Notes: generated by a model from the letters alone, not told the origin. A stretch of DNA of 64,000 nucleotides from Lentzea sp. NEAU-D7 (GCF_026242055.1 NZ_JAPJDL010000011.1:124001-188000); one strand, 5' to 3'; counted from the first letter of the stretch, positions 54,336-63,338 are shown. Numbers and translations: made by a program.

Positions 54336-54388
54336 ACAAGTGGCCTCTTGGTTTAACCCCTCACTGGGTATTCTGAGAGGCCACTTGT
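54336..54388. terminator. Long-loop inverted repeat between the M28 and GNAT genes
   Basis: ACAAGTGGCCTCT (54336-54348) and AGAGGCCACTTGT (54376-54388) are a perfect 13-bp pair with a 27-base loop, followed by TTC. It starts 7 bases after the aminopeptidase stop and ends 20 bases before the GNAT ATG. A terminator is most likely; a palindromic intergenic repeat is the alternative. Confidence 0.6.
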
Positions 54389-54407
54389 TTCGGTGAACAT
54401 CAGCGGC

Positions 54408-54848
54408 ATGACCACTCAGAACACCCTCTCGGTCGCCGAGCTGGACGGCGCGGACACCGCCCTCGCCTTCGACGCGATGCGCGAGCTCCGGCCGCACCTC
54501 ACCGATGCCGGCGAGTTCGTCGAGCTCGTGCGCGCCCAGCGGCGGGAGGGCTACCGGATCGCCGCCTCGTTCGACGCGGACGGCCGGGTCGTCGCGGTGG
54601 CGGGGTTCCGGCACATGACCAACCTCTACGCCGGGTCGCACCTCTACGTCGACGACCTGAGCACGCTGCCGGCCGCCCGCGGGCAGGGCCACGCGAGCGC
54701 CCTGCTGCGGTGGGTGGACGACGAGGCCCGCCGCCTGGGCTGTGCGGGCGTGCACCTCGACTCGGGCACGCAGAGGCACGACGCGCACCGCCTCTACCTG
54801 GCGTCGGGCTACGTCATCCCCGCGTTCCACTTCGCCAAGAGCCTGTGA
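54408..54848 (+). CDS. GNAT-family N-acetyltransferase
   Basis: 146 residues. The acetyl-CoA-binding motif A is visible in LYVDDLSTLPAARGQGHASALLRWV (R-G-x-G-H-A pattern), and the closing HRLYLASGYVI matches motif B. The N-terminal part (ALAFDAMRELRPHLTDAGEFVELV) is typical of small MarR-like-associated GNATs. Substrate unknown. I chose ATG at 54408; GTG at 54393 would begin next to the preceding inverted repeat. No clear ribosome-binding site. Confidence 0.85.
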   Translation: MTTQNTLSVAELDGADTALAFDAMRELRPHLTDAGEFVELVRAQRREGYRIAASFDADGRVVAVAGFRHMTNLYAGSHLYVDDLSTLPAARGQGHASALLRWVDDEARRLGCAGVHLDSGTQRHDAHRLYLASGYVIPAFHFAKSL

Positions 54849-54942
54849 AGGGCGAGCCCGGCGATTCACCTCAACCGGACCGCGGCGCTGTACGTATGCC
54901 CAGACAGGAGCGGATCTCAATCCGGTAACGAGAGGGCGCCAC

Positions 54943-55845
54943 ATGGGCAAACACCACGATGACCACCGCCGGGCCAAGGTGATCGCGGGTGCCGTCGGGC
55001 TCGTCGCCGTGGCGATCACCGCCTCGACGTTCACCGCGAGCCAGGCGGCGCCGGAGCAGCGCACGGCGCCCGCGCAGGCCGTCGAGACGTTGCGGGAGAA
55101 GGCTTCCGTGACGGGCACCGCGTGGGCCGTCGACCCGGCGACGAACGAGGTCCTCGTCACCGCCGACAGCACCGTGACCGGCGCCAAGTGGGACAACCTG
55201 GTGTCCACGGTGAACGCCATGGGCGCCGGGGTGAGGCTGCGGCGCACCGAGGGCACGTTCAAGCTGTTCGCCGAGGGCGGTGACGCGATCTTCGCCGGCG
55301 GCAGCCGCTGTTCGCTCGGCTTCAACGTCGTCACCGGCGACGGCAGTCCCGGCATCCTCACCGCCGGGCACTGCACGGCCGCAGGCAGGCAGTTCTCCCT
55401 GACCCCCGGTGGCCGGGCCGCCGCGACCGTCGCGCGCTCGACCTTCCCCGGCAACGGCGACTTCGCCCTGCTCACCTACAACAACCGCAACGCCGACGCG
55501 CCCAGCGAGGTCGACACCGGCAACGGCCGCAAGGTGCGGATCCAGCGGGCCGCCGAGGCGCGGGTCGGCACGCAGGTCCAGCGGATGGGCAGCACGACGG
55601 GACTGCGCGCCGGCCGTGTCACCGGTCTCGACGCCACGGTGAACTACCCGGAGGGCCGCGTCACCGGTCTCATCCAGACCACCGTGTGCGCGGAGGGCGG
55701 CGACAGCGGCGGACCGCTCTTCACCGCCAACGGCAACGCGATCGGGCTGACCTCGGGCGGCAGTGGCGACTGCCGCAGGGGCGGCGTGACGTTCTTCCAG
55801 CCCGTCACCCGCGCGCTCGCCGCGGTGGGCGCCCGCATCCCCTGA
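54943..55845 (+). CDS. Secreted streptogrisin-like (S1E) serine protease
   Basis: 300 residues. A His/Asp-rich start (GKHHDDHRRAK), then a signal core (VIAGAVGLVAVAITASTFTASQA), a propeptide (about 35-115; VTGTAWAVDPATNEVLVTADSTV) and a chymotrypsin-fold domain with His in ILTAGHCTA, Asp in GNGDFALLTY and Ser in AEGGDSGGPLF. The opening IFAGGSRCSLGFNV matches mature streptogrisins and alpha-lytic protease. All triad residues present. A perfect hairpin follows. It is the intact counterpart of the remnant at 51077. Confidence 0.93.
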   Translation: MGKHHDDHRRAKVIAGAVGLVAVAITASTFTASQAAPEQRTAPAQAVETLREKASVTGTAWAVDPATNEVLVTADSTVTGAKWDNLVSTVNAMGAGVRLRRTEGTFKLFAEGGDAIFAGGSRCSLGFNVVTGDGSPGILTAGHCTAAGRQFSLTPGGRAAATVARSTFPGNGDFALLTYNNRNADAPSEVDTGNGRKVRIQRAAEARVGTQVQRMGSTTGLRAGRVTGLDATVNYPEGRVTGLIQTTVCAEGGDSGGPLFTANGNAIGLTSGGSGDCRRGGVTFFQPVTRALAAVGARIP

Positions 55846-55849
55846 TCTT

Positions 55850-55885
55850 CAGGCGGCGTCCCGCCTGCTCACGGGACGCCGCCTG
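55850..55885. terminator. Perfect terminator hairpin after the S1E protease
   Basis: CAGGCGGCGTCCCG and CGGGACGCCGCCTG form a perfect 14-bp stem with an 8-base loop, 5 bases after the protease stop and before the stop of the convergent oxidase gene; likely bidirectional. Confidence 0.9.
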
Positions 55886-55902
55886 ATCCGGCTCCACGGG
55901 CG

Positions 55903-57348
55903 TCACGCGGACACCGCCTGCGCGAAGGCGAAGACGTGGTCCGGGTCGTACTTGGCGGCGACCTCCTTCAGACGCGCGAGGTTGCCGCCGTAGTACGCCT
56001 GAGCCCACTGCGGCATCTGCGGGTCGATGTAGTTGACGTACCCGGCGTCGCCGACCAGCGCGCCGAGCCCGTCGCGGATCGTCGCCAGCGTGCCGCGCGC
56101 CTGGCCGGCGGCCTCGGGCGGCGTCTTGAGGTAGATCTGCACGTTCGCGAGAGCCGTGCGGTGCGGGAACGCGGTCGCGTCCGGCGCGACGTCGGCCACC
56201 GCGCCGCGGAGCCCGTCGAAGATCAGGTAGGTCTCGTCCGACTGGCCCGCCAGCAGGTCCACGGCCTTCGCGGGGTCGCTCATCGGCTCGCGCACGATGC
56301 GCGACGACGCCACGGCCGACTCACGGGCGATCGGGCCACCGGCGAAGTACCGCGTGGCCTCCGCGTAGGTCTGGGGCTGGATGAACCGCTGCGCCGGCGC
56401 GGGCAGCTCGTTCACCAGCGCGGCGAGCCCACCGACGGAGCCGATGAAGCACCCGCCGATCTTGCAGCTCGGCTGGGCGCCACCACGCACCACGACGTTC
56501 GACCACAGTTCGTTCGGCGCCCCGGCGATCCAGGTCTGCCACGCGTCCAGCGCGTCCGCCGCGGCACCGGCCGGGTACGACAGCGAGAACACGGTGACCT
56601 CGGGCGCGGGCACCGTGGCGAACACGAACTCGGTGACGATCCCGAAGTTGCCACCGCCACCGCCCCGCAACGCCCAGAACAGGTCGGGCTCCTGCTGGGC
56701 GGACGTGGTGACCAGTTTCCCGGAGGCGGTCACCACCGTCGCCGACACCAGGTGGTCGCAGGTCAGCCCGTACTTGCGGGACAGCACGCCGATACCGCCG
56801 CCGAGCGTGAGGCCGGCGACGCCGACGGTCGGGCACGTGCCGGTCGGCAGGCACCGCCCGGAGGCCGCCAGGGCCTTCGACACCTCGCCGAGAGCGGCGC
56901 CGGACCCGACGCGGACCTGATCACCCGGCAGCACCTCGACGCCGGCCAGTCCGCGCACGTCGACCTGCAGGCCACCGGACGGTGACGAGTACCCGGCGTA
57001 GCTGTGACCTCCGCTGCGGGCGGCGATGGCCACGCGTCCCCGTGCCGCCTCGACGCACGCCTGCACGTCCGCGTCGGAGACGACCTTGGCGACGGCGGCG
57101 GGCTTCTGAGCGTCCCACACGGGGTTGAAGCCCTGGTAGGCGAACCCGTCGTCGCCGGCGAGCACGAGCTGCCCGGACAGCCTGGAGCGCAACGCGGTCC
57201 AGTCCGGAGGTCCACTCGGAACGGACGAACTGGACGGTGGCGGAACCGGGGTGGGGTTGGAGGTGGGGGAGGAACAGGCGGCGAGCGCCGCGCTCGCACC
57301 GGCCAGGCCCGCGACCTTCAGAAATCCGCGTCGATCCACATGATGCAT
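55903..57348 (-). CDS. FAD-linked BBE-type oxidase, Tat lipoprotein
   Basis: 481 residues. The N-terminus has a Tat motif (DRRGFLKVAGLAG) and a lipobox (ALAACSS), so it is likely exported folded and lipid-anchored. FAD-binding PCMH domain: His in AARSGGHSYAGYS and Cys in PTGTCPTVGVAGLTLGGGIG, the pair that binds FAD at two points in berberine bridge-like and gluco-oligosaccharide oxidases; the BBE segment VNYIDPQMPQWAQAYYGGN is at the C-terminus. It would oxidise sugars or secondary metabolites with O2. Substrate unknown. It is convergent with the protease. Confidence 0.9.
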   Translation of the reverse strand: MHHVDRRGFLKVAGLAGASAALAACSSPTSNPTPVPPPSSSSVPSGPPDWTALRSRLSGQLVLAGDDGFAYQGFNPVWDAQKPAAVAKVVSDADVQACVEAARGRVAIAARSGGHSYAGYSSPSGGLQVDVRGLAGVEVLPGDQVRVGSGAALGEVSKALAASGRCLPTGTCPTVGVAGLTLGGGIGVLSRKYGLTCDHLVSATVVTASGKLVTTSAQQEPDLFWALRGGGGGNFGIVTEFVFATVPAPEVTVFSLSYPAGAAADALDAWQTWIAGAPNELWSNVVVRGGAQPSCKIGGCFIGSVGGLAALVNELPAPAQRFIQPQTYAEATRYFAGGPIARESAVASSRIVREPMSDPAKAVDLLAGQSDETYLIFDGLRGAVADVAPDATAFPHRTALANVQIYLKTPPEAAGQARGTLATIRDGLGALVGDAGYVNYIDPQMPQWAQAYYGGNLARLKEVAAKYDPDHVFAFAQAVSA

Positions 57349-57393
57349 GCTGGCACGCCATGATCAGCTCCGCACTCCGTGGCGGTGCAGGAA

Positions 57394-58281
57394 CTACATG
57401 GCCAGCACGACCCGGCCGTGAGCGGTGCGGTCCCACGCATCGGTGACATCGGCCAGCGGCACCACCTCGTGGTCGACGGCGAGCGCACCCGCCGCCGCGT
57501 GCCCGGCGATCGCGGAGATGGCCTCGGCCCGCTGCCGCGCGGTCAGCTCGTTGTTGGTGTAGCCGGACAGGCGCAACGACCGGCTGCGCAACGTGGACGA
57601 CGTGATCGGGCTCGTCTCGCCCGCCGATCCGCCGAGGTTCACCCACCGGGCACCGGGACGCAACGCCCGGGCGGCCGCGGCGGCGGGCTCCCCGAACAAC
57701 GGGTCGATCAGCAGGTCGGCGCCCTGGGCCGCCTCCGCCACGTCCTCCAGCGGCACCACGACGTCGGCTCCCGCCCGCACCGCGCGTGCACGGCCCTCCG
57801 CCGAACGCGCGGCGGCCGCCACCCGTCCGGCACCGGCGAGCCGGGCGAGCTGGATCGCGGCCTGACCGACGGCTCCGCAGCCGAGCACGACCACGGACTC
57901 GCCGGGCGACAGGCTGCTCAACGCCTCGTACGCGGCGACGGCGGACAGCCCGAGCGCGGCCATGACGACGGGGTCGACGTCGGGCAGGAAGACGAGGTCT
58001 TCCTCGCGCACCAACGCCTTCGCGGCCATGCTCCCGTCACCGGGAGCCATCCCGGCGCTGGTGGGGAACCACACCGTCCGCCCGCTGACGGTCCCGATCC
58101 CCTGCACGCCGGGCACGTAGGGCGTCGCGGGGACGCCGAAGTAGGACGTGCCGCTGGCGCACAGGCGGTCCAACGGGGTGATGGGCGCGGCGAGGACGTC
58201 CACGACGACCTCGCCGGAGGGCTCGTCCCGGTCAACGAGCGACGGAGGCTGACCGGGACGAACGACTACCGCGGCGCGCAC
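57394..58281 (-). CDS. MDR-family zinc-free oxidoreductase, last gene of the IclR-controlled operon
   Basis: 295 residues from GTG at 58281: a medium-chain dehydrogenase/reductase of quinone-oxidoreductase type. The Rossmann motif is VVVLGCGAVGQAAIQLARLAG; the N-terminal half lacks zinc-ligand Cys and the GHE motif. The C-terminal ALAVDHEVVPLADVTDAWDRTAHGRVVL is standard. It likely reduces an enone or similar intermediate with NADPH. The start overlaps the dioxygenase stop by 16 bases. It could act on a product of the ring-cleavage step (inference). Confidence 0.82.
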   Translation of the reverse strand: MRAAVVVRPGQPPSLVDRDEPSGEVVVDVLAAPITPLDRLCASGTSYFGVPATPYVPGVQGIGTVSGRTVWFPTSAGMAPGDGSMAAKALVREEDLVFLPDVDPVVMAALGLSAVAAYEALSSLSPGESVVVLGCGAVGQAAIQLARLAGAGRVAAAARSAEGRARAVRAGADVVVPLEDVAEAAQGADLLIDPLFGEPAAAAARALRPGARWVNLGGSAGETSPITSSTLRSRSLRLSGYTNNELTARQRAEAISAIAGHAAAGALAVDHEVVPLADVTDAWDRTAHGRVVLAM

Positions 58282-59132
58282 GGCTGCAACACGAAGTCGA
58301 ACTCGGCGAGCACCCACGGCACCGCGGACGTGCCGCCGTCCGGGGTCGGACCGGGCTCGCGCGGCTCGAACCTGACCACGAGCTCCTGCTTGGTGCCGAA
58401 CACGACGTCGCTGTCGAGGTACTCGGCACCCTCCTCGAACAGGTGCGTGATCAGCGGCTCGTACCCCTCGGCGGTGAGCAGGAAGTGCACGTGCGCCGGG
58501 CGGAAGTGGCTGATCGCGGTCTGCCCGATCAACGCGCCGACCGGCCCGTCCATCGGGATCGAGTACCCCTTCGGCGTGATCGTGCGGACGCAGTAGGTGC
58601 CGTCCGCCTCGGCCCGGTACTTCGCGCGCAGTCGGGCCTCGTCGACTTCGAGCTGTGCCTCGTACGCGCCCTCGGCGTCGGCCTGCCAGACGTCCAGCAC
58701 GGCTCCGGGAACCGGCGAACCGTCCAGCGAGCGCACGCTTCCGGTGAGGTAGAGCGGAGTTCCGTCCACGTCGTCGGACATGTCGCCGCCGAAGCCGAGC
58801 TCGGGGGAGCCGTCGATGTGGAACGGCCCGAGCACGGTCGCCGGTGTCGCACCCGCGTCGAACCGGTGGTTCATCTGCACGACCAGCATGCTCAGGCCGA
58901 GCACGTCCGAGGCCAGGATGAACTCCTCGCGCTTGGAGTCGCTGATCTGCCCGGTCGCGGTGAGCCACCCGATCGCGGCCATCCACTCGGCCTCGGTGAG
59001 CCGCACCTCGCGGGCGAAGTCGTGCAGGTGCCGGACGAGCGCGGTCATGAGCTGCGCGGTCCGCGGGTCCTTCGCGGTGGCCCAGCGCTGCTCGGCGAGC
59101 GCGGTGATGTTGTCCTCGGTGACGAGCTGCAT
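58266..59132 (-). CDS. Intradiol ring-cleavage dioxygenase (catechol/hydroxyquinol 1,2-type)
   Basis: 288 residues. N-terminal helical dimer domain, then the jelly-roll with LDVWQADAEGAYEAQ. Non-haem Fe(III) ligands are Tyr157 (GAYEAQ), Tyr190 (PKGYSIP), His214 and His216 (RPAHVHFL), spaced as in Acinetobacter catechol 1,2-dioxygenase (164, 200, 224, 226). It cleaves a catechol or hydroxyquinol between the hydroxyls to a muconate-type acid. No muconate cycloisomerase or maleylacetate reductase is nearby, so the substrate may be unusual. It lies in one operon with genes on both sides, 3 bases after the citryl-CoA-lyase-like gene. Confidence 0.9.
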   Translation of the reverse strand: MQLVTEDNITALAEQRWATAKDPRTAQLMTALVRHLHDFAREVRLTEAEWMAAIGWLTATGQISDSKREEFILASDVLGLSMLVVQMNHRFDAGATPATVLGPFHIDGSPELGFGGDMSDDVDGTPLYLTGSVRSLDGSPVPGAVLDVWQADAEGAYEAQLEVDEARLRAKYRAEADGTYCVRTITPKGYSIPMDGPVGALIGQTAISHFRPAHVHFLLTAEGYEPLITHLFEEGAEYLDSDVVFGTKQELVVRFEPREPGPTPDGGTSAVPWVLAEFDFVLQPCAPR

Positions 59133-59135
59133 TGC

Positions 59136-59903
59136 TCACTCCTCGACAGGCGCGACAGACCTGGTGTTCGTGTCGACGGAAAGGAAGATCTGGTTGGCCA
59201 CGGGGTTGCGCAGCTCCTCGGCGAGCTGCCCGATCAGCCCGGCGGTGCGGGCCAGCAACGCGAAGCCCCGCAACAGCTCCAGCGGCAGACCGAGGTCGGC
59301 GAGCACCGCGCCGCACGTGCCGGCGCCGTTGAGCGGCAACGTCTTGCCGAGCACCTGCGGGTGTACCCGCCCGATCGCGGCGAACAGCGAGAGGTGCGGC
59401 CCGACCAGGCCTTCCTCCTCGGCGATCTCGAACAGGCGCGGGGTGCGGGGATCGCCGTTCTTGTGCACGTGGTGCCCGAGCCCGGGGATGCGCGACTTCC
59501 CCTGCGCTCGAACGGTTTCCAGCGCGAGCGCGTCCCAGTCGCCGGGTGTCCCACTGGCGCGCACGACGGAGTTGAGGAACCGTCCGGCGTCCTCGGTGAC
59601 GCCGAGGAACCGCGAGCCGCCACCGAGCAGACCCGCCGCCAGCGCGCCCTGCACGGAGTCGGGGGCGGACAGGAAGGTCAGGCGGCTGACGATGGCGGTC
59701 GGCGTGAACCCGTGGTCGGCGAGGGCGGCCAGCACCGCCTCGAACAGCCGCGTCTCGCCGGGGCTCGGCCTGCGCTGGGTCGCGAGCCAGAACGCCAGCT
59801 CACCGAACCCGACGGTGCCCATCACGTCTCGCGCGAGGTCCTGTCCCAGCAACGTGATGGTGTCGGGCGTGGACGCGCCGAGCGCCGTTTCATAGACCGT
59901 CAC
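59136..59903 (-). CDS. Citryl-CoA lyase-like protein (short citrate synthase homologue)
   Basis: 255 residues, covering only the catalytic core of citrate synthase. The His/Asp region GLGHHVHKNGDPRTPRLF corresponds to citrate synthase GFGHxVYKxxDPR, and LADLGLPLELLRGFAL to the later Asp region. At the position of the first catalytic His (citrate synthase LHGG), it has LLGGGSRFLG, so that His is missing, as in bacterial proteins annotated citryl-CoA lyase. It likely performs a retro-aldol cleavage of a 3-hydroxyacyl-CoA rather than a condensation. GTG start with GGAGG; 14-base overlap with the CoA transferase gene. Confidence 0.82.
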   Translation of the reverse strand: MTVYETALGASTPDTITLLGQDLARDVMGTVGFGELAFWLATQRRPSPGETRLFEAVLAALADHGFTPTAIVSRLTFLSAPDSVQGALAAGLLGGGSRFLGVTEDAGRFLNSVVRASGTPGDWDALALETVRAQGKSRIPGLGHHVHKNGDPRTPRLFEIAEEEGLVGPHLSLFAAIGRVHPQVLGKTLPLNGAGTCGAVLADLGLPLELLRGFALLARTAGLIGQLAEELRNPVANQIFLSVDTNTRSVAPVEE

Positions 59904-61026
59904 GGTCCTCCTTCAGCCATGCGCGCAGCTCCTCGCCGTGCTCGTCGAGATCCGGTGGAGGCAGCCGGTAGACCGCCGGTGTCTCCGAGAAGCGGATCGG
60001 GTGCCGGGTCGTCGGCACGTCCCCGACCACCACGACGGGGTCGAGCCCGAACCGCTCGGCCATCGCGAACCCGCCGTCGATCGTGTTGATCGGCCCGCAC
60101 GGCACCCCGGCCGCCACGAGCAGGTCGAACCACTCGACGGCGCCACGGGTCCGCAGCCGGTCCACCAGGACCGGCCGGAGCTCCTCGCGGTGCCGCGTGC
60201 GGTCGGCGTTGCGGGCGAACCGGGGGTCGTCCGGCACCTCGGGCAGCTCCAGGACCTCGCACAGCCGCCGGAACTGGCCGTCGTTGGCCGCCGCGACGAT
60301 CAGGTCGTTGTCGGCGGTCGGCAACGGCTCGTACGGGAACACGCTGGGGTGCGCGTTGCCCATGCGGAACGGCACGACACCGCCCGCGGCGAACGCCGAG
60401 CTGTGGTTGACCAGACCCGTCAGCGCCGACGACAGCAGGTTCACCTCGACGAGCTGGCCCTGTCCCGTCGCGTCGCGGTGGCGCAGCGCGGCGAGGATGC
60501 CGATGACGGCGTGGTTGCCCGCCATCACGTCGAACACCGAGATGCCCGCGCGGTACGGCGGCCCGTCCGGGTCACCGGTCAGGCTCATCAACCCGGAGAT
60601 CGCCTGCACCATCAGGTCGTAGCCGGGAACGTGGCTGCCCTCCCCGGAACCGAACCCCGTGATGGACGCGTAGACCACCCGCGGGTTCGCGGCGCTGACC
60701 GAGGCGTGGTCGAGCCCGTACTTGGCGAGGCCGCCCGGTTTGAAGTTCTCGATCACGATGTCCGCGCGCCGGGCGAGCTCCCGTCCCAGCGCGGCGTCGT
60801 CCTCGGAGCGCAGGTCGAGGGCGATCGACCGCTTGCCCCGGTTGACGCCCAGGTAGTAGGTCGAGACGTCGTCGCGGACCGGCGGCATCCACGTGCGGGT
60901 CTCGTCGCCGGCCGGGCCCTCGACCTTGACGACCGAGGCGCCCATGTCGGCCAGCAGCATGGTCGCGTACGGGCCCGCGAGCACGCGCGAGAAGTCGGCG
61001 ACGAGCAGGCCTTCGAGAGGGCCCAT
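59890..61026 (-). CDS. CaiB/BaiF family (class III) CoA transferase
   Basis: 378 residues: LVADFSRVLAGPYATMLLADMGASVVKVE at the N-terminus and the catalytic Asp166 in GISVFDVMAGNHA. These enzymes move CoA between carboxylic acids. In this operon it would activate an acid, perhaps a product of ring cleavage or of the amidohydrolase, so the next enzyme (citryl-CoA-lyase-like) can split it. Its ATG shares one base with the amidohydrolase stop (TGATG) and its end overlaps the lyase start by 14 bases, so the three are tightly coupled. Confidence 0.9.
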   Translation of the reverse strand: MGPLEGLLVADFSRVLAGPYATMLLADMGASVVKVEGPAGDETRTWMPPVRDDVSTYYLGVNRGKRSIALDLRSEDDAALGRELARRADIVIENFKPGGLAKYGLDHASVSAANPRVVYASITGFGSGEGSHVPGYDLMVQAISGLMSLTGDPDGPPYRAGISVFDVMAGNHAVIGILAALRHRDATGQGQLVEVNLLSSALTGLVNHSSAFAAGGVVPFRMGNAHPSVFPYEPLPTADNDLIVAAANDGQFRRLCEVLELPEVPDDPRFARNADRTRHREELRPVLVDRLRTRGAVEWFDLLVAAGVPCGPINTIDGGFAMAERFGLDPVVVVGDVPTTRHPIRFSETPAVYRLPPPDLDEHGEELRAWLKEDRDGL

Positions 61027-62444
61027 CAGACCGACGTCCGGGTGTCGCCGCGGTACTCGGTGTAGGTGTAGGGGTTGTCCAGCACCTTGGACTCCGGGAT
61101 GTCCGGGTTCATGCCCTTCGCCCACGCCTCCTCGCCGAGCTGCGTCCGCAGGTGCTCGACGGTGTTCGACACCCGGGCGCGGATGGCGCCGAGGTCGACC
61201 CCGACGAGCTTGTGGTCGCGCTTCACGATCCGGCCGTCGACGAGCACGGTGTCCACATCGGACCGTTGTGCCTGGAAGGCCACGTGCCCGTACGGGTTGA
61301 GGATCGGGAACATCGCGGGGGAGTCCTCGTTGCGCAGCAGCACGATGTCGGCCTTCTTTCCGACTTCGAGGCTGCCGAGGTCCGCATCGCGTCCCAACGC
61401 CCGTGCGCCGCCCGTCGTGGCCCACTGCACGACCTGCTCGGCGCGCAACGACGAGTGCGTGACGGTGTCGTTCCTGGCGTGCGCGGCCATGTGCTCGCGG
61501 GCCCTGTCGGCACCGAGCGTCGCGCGCATCGCGGAGAACAGGTCGCCGCTCCACCACACCGACGTGTCCATCGACAGCGACACCGGGATGCCGTGCTCGC
61601 GGATCGCCCAGGTGGGCGGGTACCCCTGGCCCGCGCTCTGCTCGCTCTCGGTCGACACGGAGATCGAGCCGCCGGTCGCCGCGATGCGGTGGTAGGAGTC
61701 GGCGGACAGCGTCGCCGCGTGCACGTAGATCGACTGGGGCGTCATGAAGCCGTTGTCGTACATCAGCCTGATGCCGTCGTCGTTCGTCGCGCCCCAGACA
61801 CCCGCGTGCGTCGTGACGGGGACGCCGAGCTCCCGCGCGACCTCGAAGGCGGCCTTCTCGGGGAACGACGGGTCGCCCGTGACGTCGAACGCGAGCTGGA
61901 ATCCCAGCATGTCGTCGCCGGTGATGCGGCGGGAGACGAAGTCCCGGAACTCGGGCGTGGCGGTCCAGGAGGCGGGGCTGTCCTGGATGTTGCCGTAGGC
62001 CAGGACGAACCGGCCCGGCACCGCCTGCAACGCGTCGACGGCGGCGTCGGCGTGGTCGGTGGTCCGCAGGCCGTGCGACCAGTCGACGGTCGTGGTGACA
62101 CCGGCGTCGAGCGCCTCGGCCGCGCCCAGGAGGTTGCCGGCGTGGACGTCCTCCGGCCGGAAGACCTTGCCCCACTCCAGGTAGTACCAGACGAAGTACT
62201 GCGTGAGCGTCCAGTCGGCCCCGTAGCCGCGCATCGCCGTCTGCCACAGGTGCCGGTGCGTGTCGATCATGCCCGGCATGACGATGCCGTTTGTGGCGTC
62301 GATCTCGACGGTCCCCTCCGGCACCTCCAGCCGCGGCCCGATCGCGGCGATCCGGTCGCCGGCGACGAGGACGTCGTGATCGACGAGCGGCTGGCGGCCG
62401 TCCATGGTCAGGACAGTGCCGTTTCTCAGGACGACGGAACTCAT
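61026..62444 (-). CDS. Amidohydrolase-family deaminase/chlorohydrolase-like enzyme
   Basis: 472 residues of the TrzA/AtzA/SsnA-like subgroup. Metal ligands: His63 and His65 (DTHRHLWQT), His213 (TTHAGVWGA), Asp293 (LSMDTSVWWSGD), with His242 (VHAATLS) also placed for catalysis. It would hydrolyse a C-N (or C-Cl) bond of a heterocycle or aryl amine, for example a guanine- or triazine-like ring. First gene of the operon, with the IclR-type palindrome 23-37 bases upstream. Substrate unknown; the presence of dioxygenase and CoA enzymes behind it suggests a nitrogen-bearing aromatic (inference). Confidence 0.85.
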   Translation of the reverse strand: MSSVVLRNGTVLTMDGRQPLVDHDVLVAGDRIAAIGPRLEVPEGTVEIDATNGIVMPGMIDTHRHLWQTAMRGYGADWTLTQYFVWYYLEWGKVFRPEDVHAGNLLGAAEALDAGVTTTVDWSHGLRTTDHADAAVDALQAVPGRFVLAYGNIQDSPASWTATPEFRDFVSRRITGDDMLGFQLAFDVTGDPSFPEKAAFEVARELGVPVTTHAGVWGATNDDGIRLMYDNGFMTPQSIYVHAATLSADSYHRIAATGGSISVSTESEQSAGQGYPPTWAIREHGIPVSLSMDTSVWWSGDLFSAMRATLGADRAREHMAAHARNDTVTHSSLRAEQVVQWATTGGARALGRDADLGSLEVGKKADIVLLRNEDSPAMFPILNPYGHVAFQAQRSDVDTVLVDGRIVKRDHKLVGVDLGAIRARVSNTVEHLRTQLGEEAWAKGMNPDIPESKVLDNPYTYTEYRGDTRTSV

Positions 62445-62467
62445 CGGGAACTCCCTTGACCGTCTGG

Positions 62468-62481
62468 CGGACAGGTGTCCG
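62468..62481. promoter_or_regulatory. IclR-type operator upstream of the amidohydrolase operon
   Basis: CGGACAGGTGTCCG is a 6-2-6 palindrome; its reverse complement is identical to the site at 63339-63352 before the IclR gene. It is followed by GTT on the + strand at both places. It lies in the 74-base gap between the IclR stop and the amidohydrolase start. Confidence 0.75.
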
Positions 62482-62518
62482 TTGAATCGTCAACCTTCGA
62501 CGGCCGCGGGTCAACCCC

Positions 62519-63325
62519 TCAGGACGCGACGACCTCGTGCGGCACCGCGCCGAGCCGGGCGAAGTCGGCGCTGATCTCGCCCGCGACCTGCAGCAGGAGG
62601 GGCAGGTGGTGCTCGACCATGTGCTCGACCGACGTCTCGGACGCGTGGCAGTTGACGTTGATCCCGGCCACGACCCTGCCGCTGCCGTCGCGCAACGGCG
62701 CCGCGACCGACCGGATGCCCAGCGCGAGCTGCTCGTCGGTCAGCGCCCAGCCGCGCGCCCGGACGTCCCGCAGCTCGGCGTCCCGCTCGGCCGCGTCCGG
62801 CTGCCAGCGCGACGTCAGTCCGGACCGGGTCGGCTGCGCGAGCACGGCCTCCAGCTCGTCCGGCGGCAGGGCGGCGAGCTGCACCTTCCCCAGCGACGTC
62901 GGCAGTGCCGGGAACCGCGTGCCGATCTGCACGGACAGCGTGACGATCTTCGGCACGGCGACCCGCGCGACGTAGACGATGTCCGGCCCGTCGAGCTGTG
63001 CGATCGACACGGACTCGTTGGTGCGGGCGCACAGCCGTTCCATGTGCGGGCGGGCGACGTCCCACAGGCCCATCGACCGCACGTACGCGACGCCGAGGTC
63101 GAGCACCCGCGGCGTGAGCGCGAAGCCGGCCTCGCTCTGCCGCACGTAGCCGAGCTCGGCGAGCGTGAGCAGGATGCGGCGCGTGGTCGGCCGTGCGAGC
63201 CCGGTGGCCGAGGCGACCTCGCTGAGCGTCATCACCGGGCGCAGCGGCCGGAACGCGCGGATCACGTCCAGGCCGCGGGCGAGCGCCTCGATGAAGTCGG
63301 GGCCGGTGTCAGGGCGAGCAGGCAT
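62519..63325 (-). CDS. IclR-family regulator (PcaR/PobR-like) of the adjacent operon
   Basis: 268 residues: helix-turn-helix (FIEALARGLDVIRAFRPLRP, TLSEVASATGLARPTTRRILLTL) and an IclR ligand domain (about 85-255; ESVSIAQLDGPDIVYVARV, RFPALPTSLGKVQLAAL, LALGIRSVAAPLRDGSGRVVAGINVNCHASET). The opening DFIEALARGLDVI...FRP is typical of the PcaR/PcaU/PobR group that controls aromatic acid degradation. It lies just upstream of, and on the same strand as, the amidohydrolase operon, and identical palindromes precede it and that operon. Confidence 0.92.
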   Translation of the reverse strand: MPARPDTGPDFIEALARGLDVIRAFRPLRPVMTLSEVASATGLARPTTRRILLTLAELGYVRQSEAGFALTPRVLDLGVAYVRSMGLWDVARPHMERLCARTNESVSIAQLDGPDIVYVARVAVPKIVTLSVQIGTRFPALPTSLGKVQLAALPPDELEAVLAQPTRSGLTSRWQPDAAERDAELRDVRARGWALTDEQLALGIRSVAAPLRDGSGRVVAGINVNCHASETSVEHMVEHHLPLLLQVAGEISADFARLGAVPHEVVAS

Positions 63326-63338
63326 GTGCCCACGATAT

